Shown: positions 55,308 through 64,000 of the stretch, in pieces
Layout: each line of letters starts with the position of its first letter
Numbering within the stretch: position 1 is the stretch's first letter
DNA from: Torymus aiolomorphi
Taxonomy: Eukaryota > Arthropoda > Insecta > Hymenoptera > Torymidae
DNA length: 64,000 nt
Reading direction: 5' to 3'
Assembly (NCBI GenBank): GCA_036365515.1
Contig: CM070873.1
Span: 231,073,876-231,137,875 of the forward strand
The notes under the pieces: model-generated
Seen by the model: the letters and a program-made list of their open reading frames with translations, nothing else
Told to the model about the DNA's origin: nothing
Databases searched by the model: none
Position numbers and translations under genes: made by a program

Positions 55308-58300
55308 GCATCGAATGAGACGGCTTCGGAGTTGCCGAAGAAGCGAAAGTGCGCGAGCGGAAAGTTGAAAATTACCGTCGCGCTTTTTAATGGTTAGCTT
55401 ACACACCTTTGTGTAGCTTTTTTCCAAAGTCCGCCCAAGTTCTGTAATTTGATTGTTAATGAAGCGGAGAGAGAAAGAGAGAGAGATCTTTCTTTTCCTC
55501 GACATTTACTTTAAGTAGTTTTTAAATAATACTGAAGGAGTATAGGAAATTCGCTATGGCGCTTCGAGTATTCTTTGCGCCGCGTTATATAGCTTTGCCC
55601 GCGAAAGTATAAGCATCTAAAAACAGCGCTCCCCGAAACATCGAAGCGAGAAAAGTTTCCAAATTGGTAATTATCTTGCCTCTCCCGGTGCCTCCCCTCT
55701 ATCCAACCGCGTCAGCGTGCACAATTTCCAAAATCACCGTATTATTTCGTCGCTCGCACTGAAGAACCTCGTCGCGGCGCGCATCCTGACTTTTTGCCCC
55801 ACTCTCTTTCCCTCCCTCTCTTTATCCCATATACGCACGGTATTAATTATACGCCCAAAGCCCACATTTACCCGGAACCAAGCCAAGGCCGCGTTTTTAT
55901 GCATTAGCGGAGCAGCGGCAGGGCAAGAAAAAAGAAAGCTCAAAAAATCGAGCGCGCGCAGCAACGGAACGGCGCATAGGAGTCAGCATAACGCGGGTAC
56001 ATACCCAACGTGGCGGCACATTTTCGGTCGCTTCGCATTCTCAGAAATTCGGTTCACACAAGGGCGCACATGCCGAATAGCTGTGTGTTGCCGTGTATAT
56101 ATACCGCGCGAGCACATGTCCATTTATAGAAGCCTGGCATCCGGCTCCCCCCCTTATAACAGCGCTTGCACGCGTGTACGACGGAAGCGGCGAAAAAATA
56201 TATATATATATATGTGTAACAGCTATATAGCCGCCCTGTAAATGTGCTCCTGCGCGCGCTGGACCGTTTTTTGCGAAAAAGGGGGTGAGTAAGAGAGGGA
56301 GGAAAGAGCGCGCCTGGCTTGCCAATTCTTTACGCTCCGAGAAATGTTCGCCGCGTTTTTTAATGCTGTCGATGCCCTTTTGCGCTTCATTCTTTGCATT
56401 GCGCGCCGAGAGCGTACGAGCGTGTTATATACGAAGTGTGCGAAATTATCCAATTTGCACGAGGGTGCGCTTTTTGGTGCTTTCCGGTCGGCTCGAATGA
56501 ATGCTTAATCTTTTATAATATTATAGGGAAAGTGTGTTGTGTGGCTGAAGAAATATTTAGCCTTATAGTGTAGGAGGAATTATTAACTCGTCATTAAATC
56601 GTGTTATAAAAAGGTAACCTATACGTAAGGTGATTAGAGTTTTTCTTATTTTTAAATTTATGTTAATTAAGAGGTGAGGCAGGAGAAAATTCATATCACA
56701 ATATCTGATTATCATATAATTAGAAAAGTATAGTACGTTTAAAAAGTAGCCGTAAATAATATCAAAATTATAGGTGCCAAAGAAGCTGTAACGAAATTAA
56801 TTTTCACGCTGATGAGAAACTTGATTGAATATGCCATTATACGTAACATCTTGACTTTAGGCAGTGTAAAAAATAAACCGACAGTAATTAATAACTTAAT
56901 GGAGTACTTATTCCGGATAATTACGAACTTTGACGATACTGTAATTTAATTAATTTGTACACTGTTTTCATAAATTTATAATGAGGTTCCACGAAGAATA
57001 GATGCTTATATTAACGATTTAACTACCTTATACGTTACCTTTAATAACCTGCGACGTAACAATATTAATTAACATCGTATACGTATTATTAAAAATATTA
57101 CTCACACATTTTCAACGAAAATAAATACGTCATTCCCTTTTTTCCCTTCAAATATCACAACAAATGTGAAATTTCAGTCAACCGCTGCCCCTCTCCCAGC
57201 CGTCCCCGGTCGGCATCGCACGTTTCGCGCATATCGATCAGCCACGAGGGCGTGCAAGGGAAAAAATAAAACACGAACTCTCGCTCTTTGCCGTGATACT
57301 ATACAGGCTGCGCTCGCGGAAATCGAGCGAACAGAGAGCCACGCACAGCCTTTACACTGCCGGAGGCTGTGGAGCAGCAGCAGTATACCGAATTCGCACG
57401 CAGGCACACGACGCAATCGACAATGAAGCGCAAATTCGCGGGGCGGGACACAATGCGAAATTAAAAATTAGCCGCGATCGATGCGCGCGAACGCGTTGTC
57501 GCGCTGCGTTGCTGTACTGCTGCACACGCAGCAGATTTTTCCGACCACACGCGGGCTAGTGAGGTGGGGGCGGTAAAGTCGAGGGCGACTGGTATGTTAT
57601 ATGAAAGAGGGGGCGGCACGTTCGCGCGCTGCGAAAGGACAGAGGGCAATCAATTAAGCCTGCGCGCGCGGTCGAGTGATTAGAGGCCGGACACGTGGGC
57701 AGCAGCCTCCCCATAAAATCGCCTCGTAAATTGACGGCGAGAGAGAGAGAGAGGCTGCTGTTGCGTCGCGCGCTTCCCCGTTTTCACCGTTGTTTTAATA
57801 GTTATCGCGCGCGTGCCTCTCTCTCTGTCTCGCACTCGCTCGCCAGTAATTTGTGGCGGATGATAACGGCCTTGGAGTGCCGAGGGAGCTGCGAGCGAGG
57901 GGTGGCGAGGCTTCTTTCTCTTTTTCTGTCTAGAGGAGGTGGAGGAGGAATTTTTGAGGTTCGGGTGGAAAAAAATTCCCCTGGGTATTGGTATTCGATG
58001 ACAGTTGTGTATATAGGTGCTCGGTGGTATTTAAGACGGGGAATGTCCGGCTGAATTTTTATAAGAATGCTTAAGGTCTAATAATTACGAGGTAGTCGAT
58101 GTGAAAGATAGTTGAAATAGTTTTAAACGCGTCATCTCGAAGTTTCTGCACGCTTTGACATTTTAATTTTTTTATACATATAAGAGAATCAGGAGTGTAA
58201 GTTATTTGATATTATAAAATTCTATTAAATTAAATTTTCATATACTATATTTTATTTTATTTTTCTCTTATTTTCATCGTGAACTGTATCTACAATATGC

Positions 58301-61300
58301 GTTTTGTTCCGATAAAAAGGTAGAATCATCATTACGCCATACAACATTGCCTACCGTTGTACGACAATAGTCTCACATCTGTCCTTATTGCCATCAAAAG
58401 CAGAGTTTCCATGGCCATACATTCGTTCCCATGCACCATCAACCCGACGAAACCGTCTCTTTCACGAAAACTCTCGCGTGTAACGTAAAAAATAAGTTCC
58501 ACGCTCATTTCCATAAAAAATTATACACGTTCCCATTTTCCACTTTTACTGCGTCCTTAGATTACCTATCATCTATATTACCGCCCATCTCCTCAATCTC
58601 TTACCGTCCACTCCTCCCGACACAACAAATTCCATGGCATTACCAAACTAGTCCGCAGCGAGACCTTTGCATATATAGGAACACATAAGAAAGTGCGCGG
58701 CGCGTATATATAATACACGTGAACCTTCGACCGCGTCTCCGAAAATAAAGTCGTCGCGTATGCAGCAGCGGCAGCGGCCAAGACAGCGGCGCGCAGCAGC
58801 TCTCGGACACAATGGCGGCGGCGCCCGAAACCGTTTTGCGCGAGAGGCATCTCATTATGCTAAACAGGATCTCTCTCGCCTTTGAGCCGTCCGGAGATAA
58901 AAAGACACACACAGGCACGTTTGTGTATAAGATGCCTCGCGACACCTTCAAAAAACGCGCTGTTACGCCTAAACGTTTTTTCCTCTCTCTCTCTTTTTCT
59001 CTCCCCCACCTTCCTTTTGTACATTCGCGTGCACATGCATCGGTTGGGGGTCATTATGCGTTTGTACACAGCTATACACACACACAGCCATCTTCGTACA
59101 TGGTGCTGTTCTTTTTTTCGCAACGCGCGACGTATGTATACAAAGCCGAACATACGCGCGAGGCGGAACGGCGCTACTACTATTCGCTTGCAAATGTAAC
59201 GGTCTCGCGACGACGTCGCGCAGCTCTCTTTTTGTCATTTTTCTTTTCGGAAAAGCCGTGCTCGCGTGTACACATATACGCAGGCATGCGCAGCGCTATG
59301 GCTCCGGAAGTTATGACTCTACACGCGGGCCGAGGGGTAATAATAGTGCCCCTGCGCGCGAGCGCGCACCTATTTATTGTTTGCGAGCCCGTGCGTGCAT
59401 GTATATATAGGTGTGTGTGTATATGTACTGCGACAGGTGTTCGCGGGGTCACCGCGCGTCGCGCTGAATGGGGATAAATTACAGCTTAATTATTTAAGTA
59501 TGGAGTAGTTTTGTATAGAGTTTGTAAAAAGTAATATTAACGAAGTACGCAGCGGTGTGTTATTCCAGTGAATTAACGTGTTTTGTATGTAGTATACGGG
59601 AAGAGGAATTTTCTTATTAACTGGTAGTTATCATTTGAGGCTCCTCTTAATATACTGCACAGAGAAGATTAGATGCACTCTGGGTCACATAGAATATTAA
59701 TCCAGCTGATTTAGCGCTAATGCGTCTAATACGTATGCACTGCGCGAAGAGAGCTTATATATATATGTATAATATTCTCGAGTGAGAGAGCTGCGCCTAA
59801 TAAGCCACTAATGTCAGTTTTCGAATGAGGTGTTTCTCTGTGGCAACTCTGGTGGTCGCGTATATATTATGTATATAGGAGAAAATTAAAATCTCAATTT
59901 CTCTACGAGGAATTCCGCTAGTACGGCGAGGCTGACAAAAGAAATAGCGAAAAACGTTTATCGGGCGCAGGTCGACCTGCTGGGACGGCAATTTGCATTA
60001 ATAAAGTAAAGCAAATTTGCGGAATCGGAAAATCTGGGTCGCGTGTATAGCGAGTGGTCGGCATGTATACGAGGAAACAATTTTAAACATTGTTGCAGGG
60101 GGTGCATGAAACGATCCACAAAAAATATACTTCTTTATATTCAAATTGCCTTCGCAGAAGTTTTTCAATTTCATTTCGCTCCTCGCGCGGCGCAGTGTTA
60201 CGTTTGAGTAATGAATGGAAAATAACTATAGTGAATATAGACCTTTAGAAAGCTGGAATTAATTTATGAAATGAATTTTAATATTAATTTCAGTATATTC
60301 TGCGAATGTTATATACATGCAGTTCCGAAAATTTTTAACAAAATATTTCAATTATACTTATGTTATAATACTACTAATATTATTAAATTTATGACAAACG
60401 AAGATAATCATTATTATAAAAGCATTGTTTGAATTAAATTATAATAAATCGAAAAATATATACTCTATATCCACCTCATGCATTTCACAGTCTCTCCTGG
60501 AACCTCGCAATACTTACTCAAGCAACATCGCGAAATCGGCTTGAAAAATTAATTACCCATTCCTCCTGCACCTGCCCGCCTATATACATATACATATATA
60601 TAAAACGCTCGCTCGGAAATCAACAACGAAGTACACGCCTCCGCTCTAAGCAGGCCATTACACATTCAAATCCATTCTCTTCACCCGAGGCGCAGCAACG
60701 ACGTTCCGCCACCTCCTCCTCCTTTTGCACTGCATAATCGATTGGCTGCCAAATCCCCATGGTTAACCGGGGCCGCGTGGTAACGAGGCGAGCTCTGCTC
60801 GGAGGGGACACGAGAGGAGAAAAGAGAGACTATGCGAGTTTCTCGCCGGGCTGCATTATCAACGAGTTGCCCGGCGCGTCGCTGCCGGGGCAGAGATAAA
60901 GCCGCGCGATGTGTTTAAAATAAATAAAGAAAAAAGGGGGATAAAAACAGACACGAGAGGAGTGGTATAGCCTTGCACTTGCGCCTAAATCAATATAGAG
61001 AAAGCAGGCAGGGGTCGCCCCTATAATACGTGTAGGTATTTCTATTTCTGCTTTGTTATACGCCCACGTCGTATTAGCCGTCGATTTATCGGCGCGACCC
61101 AGACGCGCTTGATTCGCGCCCGCGCGCGCCGCTCTCGGTAATTTATTTAGCGGGCCTCCGCGCCGGGAGTATAGCGGCAGCTCGTCTCCTCTTTTTTCTC
61201 TCGGCGTTGTTTTTCTGCGAGAGGTGGATGAAGAGGCTGCTGGCGAAGACACGTAATTCGATTTGCGACGCGAGGCGCAATCGTCCCGAGCCAATTGGCT

Positions 61301-63840
61301 TATTTTCAGCTTGCAGCTGAGCTGCTGAAGGCTTTTTAAGGAGCTCTCCTTATAGCGCTACCCGTGTTTACGTTATACGGTTAGGTCTTATTGGCTTTTC
61401 TACTTGTATAGTTACGATGTAGACTCAAATTGAGGAGTGAATTTCAATTTGGACGAAGCGAACGGTGAGAATGCTCACGACGATGTTGTTTTAAGGTCAG
61501 ATTTTTTTTTTGCGAATGGAAATTTGAGAATTAAAACGTTAAAGTTTTTGATTGGCTGTTTTTTATGTTTATATTGGTTTTATATTACTGTACGTGTAAA
61601 TCGTTTACAAATCTAAAGCTCGATTTCGTTTCGTACTATATATGTATATACACTTTTAATTGAAATATAATAAAATTTAGAAAAGGGAGTTTAACTTGTA
61701 AGTAAAATTAAAAAATAAATATTGTTCGTATTTTACTTATAACTATATATGGCGTAAAACTGAAATATTCTACGTCCATATATTAATTGGATAAATGGAG
61801 TCACGTTATGCTATAATTGGACTTCGCAAATTAATTAATTCTTGCGGGTGGCGGCGCTGCAGTCACCGATGCTATAATAATTGAATTTAGATACAATTAT
61901 ATTTAATGGCATCATTTGGTTACAGAACGAAAATATTTTTGCGCCCGTATAGATACTAATAAAATTAGTCCTCATTATTGGCTCACTCTATTGAAGTAGC
62001 TGCTCTGCAATATATTGTTCTTTATGCATGTGACCGTTGCAAACATCAGCTTTACAATAAATTTTGAATCGCCCCACCAACAAATCATCATTAGCTTAAC
62101 TTAATCATCAATTTCGCGGGGGGATAATCAGGTCATTTGATTTCAGCGGCCGGTCGCTGCTGAACAGACACGGTGCGCGCACGGAAACGTCAATAAAATG
62201 CAATTCGCCGCAGCGATCTGCTGACATCGTCCCCAATCCGAAGCCTTCAAATGGGCTTTTAACGAGTTCGAAAATAAGTCACAAAAGCACCAATCTTCCG
62301 AACGATCAATTCCAAAGCATCACACACAGCCAAGCCTCTCTCTCTTACTCGACAATACCGAAGACACCCTCGGCGTGAATCCCATTACGAATGAAATTAA
62401 AATCAAGTACAGACCTTCCCGGGGCGCGCGACAAAGTGACTTAAACGACGCGACGCTACCTCTTCAGCTCTCGATGCAATCGAATTGAACGACGGGGGCA
62501 AAAAGAGCTTTTCACCCGGCGTATATTGAGAGTACTATTTTCTTCCCACCCGCTGGCACGGAGATAGCGCAGGCGCGCGTGTACAAAGCCACCTCGTGTG
62601 TACACTAAGCCTATTAACCCTGCAGGCGCTCGCGCTGCGAGATTTATCAGCGTTCGAACGCCTGCCCGCGAGTTCCACACGTGTTTGTAGTACGTAGCCA
62701 GAAGGGCCTATCGAAGAGAGTGTATGTAGGCCAATGACAATTTTTTTTTACCAGAGGTCTTTGAAGTTTGGTATAGGGAAAAGCCGATGAAAAATGACCG
62801 CCCCTTGCAAGCTTTTGGTCCGAATTTGCGCTTGTTTTTTGGGTCAGTTATATATGGCGAAGAGAGAGAGAGATATTCGTGTTGTGCTTTTTGTGGAAGT
62901 AAATTCCGGCATTTGGAACGTGCAGAAGTGAAGTTTGCGCGTGAAAACAAAAAGGTATTAAAAATTTTCCCTCTTCAGCGAGATATGGACAATCAAAGGA
63001 TAAAAGTGGATACAGGCATTAAAGCGCTAATAATTTACGGTAAAAGCTTTTACGTGTGGATATAGTAGGACCGTTTTACTTCGTCTATACAGCTGGTGAT
63101 TTTTTTTTTTTTCGTAAAGTCCACAAGTTGATTGCTAGTTTGACCTGCTATAGCATTTCGTTAAATTACATTCCAAATTGCAAAAAATTTACCGAGGTTT
63201 TAACGCGACGTTTCTTTTCTGTAGATTGATTTGCCTTTTTCAAATCGAATGACATCACTTTCGAAAAAGTCTATTACCAGTCCAATCAATACCCCGACCT
63301 TTGTTTTCGAGCACAAAAGACAACCGTGAGAACTCGATTCCATACGTGTTGCCTCGATAACCAGTATATAGGTATACATATATACCCACACGCCGAAGTC
63401 TCATCTCTATTTTAAGACTTTTCAACCGTTCAAACGTATATAGCCGCGCGGTCATCTTCGACAACGCAAACAGATTTTTTTTTTCGCCCAGGTCAAAGCT
63501 ATTCCCCGATTCGTATATATCCCACTCTATAGACGCTCGTCACTCCGTAATTAGCTCCGACCGCTGGCACGTATATAGCGCTGTTCTCTCGCACTGACTC
63601 GCGGTAATTCTCCATCTGCCTTTCTTTCTTTCTTGACTTTTTGTCGGGACTGAGCCGAGTGTGTGTGTGTGTGTGTCTGGCCGAGGCAAATGAGGAAGGG
63701 AGAGGAGGCGAGATAGATAGACAGAGAGAAAGTACACGCGGAGCGCTCGCGACGTATCGTTTTCCCGGGGCCCCGGGAGTTACTTAATACGTTTCAAGAA
63801 GGGATTAGGTGTTGAGTTTCTCCGGACTTAAAAAGCCGTA
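54051..63840. other. Non-coding DNA, no gene seen
   Basis: GC-rich low-complexity blocks (54.3-56.5, 57.2-58.05, 58.6-59.5, 60.5-61.4 kb) alternate with AT-rich ones (56.5-57.15, 58.05-58.4, 60.1-60.5, 61.4-62.1 kb). Also (GT)n at 63660-63676. The 221-codon frame at 58812-59477 and the 174-codon frame at 55717-56241 show no domain and shift in composition along their length. Confidence 0.5.
55265..55304 (+). repeat. (TA)n microsatellite, 40 bp
   Basis: An uninterrupted TA run between GC-rich flanks. Confidence 0.95.
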
Positions 63841-64000
63841 ATGCCCGCGGGGACCGACGACGCGCATCTGCTCGCGGAACGAGACCCGCCGCGGTACTTC
63901 CTTGCGCGTCCCACTACATTTCCTTCTTTACATCTGACGAGTTTTATTTGCGTTCCGAGGGCGTCTGCGTGTGTGTATCCTTTCGGAAGGCGGTTTACTT
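63841..64000 (+). CDS. Open frame running off the right edge (unsupported)
   Basis: An ATG at 63841 opens a frame with no stop through the last base, 53 codons, starting MPAGTDDAHLLAERDPPRY. There is an in-frame TAA 6-8 bases before the ATG. The first 25 residues look less repetitive than other frames in the window, the rest does not. I recognise no domain. It could be a true start codon of a gene to the right or simply chance. Confidence 0.15.
   Translation, partial: MPAGTDDAHLLAERDPPRYFLARPTTFPSLHLTSFICVPRASACVYPFGRRFT

Noticed and set aside
58812..59477. 221-codon plus frame starting MAAAPETVLRERHLIML
   Set aside because: The start looks protein-like but the rest is low-complexity with long overlapping frames on the other strand; no family recognised.
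62787..63065. 92-codon frame with a C-C--C motif, considered as a zinc finger
   Set aside because: Only one cysteine cluster and no paired Cys/His at finger spacing.

Overview
The window looks like nuclear DNA of an insect. Composition (islands rich in CG, GA/TC and TA tracts in AT-rich DNA, no CpG depletion, many small inverted-repeat elements) would suit a parasitoid wasp (Chalcidoidea), but the species is an inference and not shown by the sequence. Only one gene can be named with confidence.

Left end (1-4.7 kb): the last three coding exons of a plus-strand tyrosine aminotransferase gene (3227-3310, 3519-3617, 3862-4014), with clean GT-AG junctions, matching phases and a stop codon. Its upstream exons, including the one with the pyridoxal-phosphate lysine, lie left of the window. 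A (TC)n tract sits in the 3' UTR or just beyond.

4.6-18.2 kb: non-coding DNA carrying several short inverted-repeat elements: 4598-5084, 5872-6035, 7458-7698, 7835-8552 (with a decayed tRNA-like segment inside), 12357-12912 and 16831-17012. Next to the last is a decayed, intron-containing minus-strand gene (about 18178-17440) that I read as a BEN-domain pseudogene with at least two or three frame breaks.

18.2-64 kb: I find no convincing protein-coding exon. GC-rich, low-complexity blocks (22.1-25.8, 31.1-32.4, 33.8-43.9, 48.0-50.6, 52.2-53.6, 54.3-56.5, 57.2-60.1 and 60.5-61.4 kb) alternate with AT-rich tracts. The block at 22-23.6 kb ends in a good TATA/initiator pair and a possible non-coding first exon with a splice donor, so the right part may be a long first intron or regulatory DNA of a gene whose coding exons lie beyond the window. 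Other landmarks are a 355-bp (TA)n tract, two TTAA-flanked elements with shared termini (32916-33283, 53838-54050), and a foldback with 14-bp flanking repeats and a hammerhead-like core resembling Penelope-like retroelement ends (47117-47454).

No operon, CRISPR array, virus or toxin gene, or other multi-gene system is visible. Most of the long open frames are low-complexity translations of (GA)n, (TA)n and (CG)n DNA.
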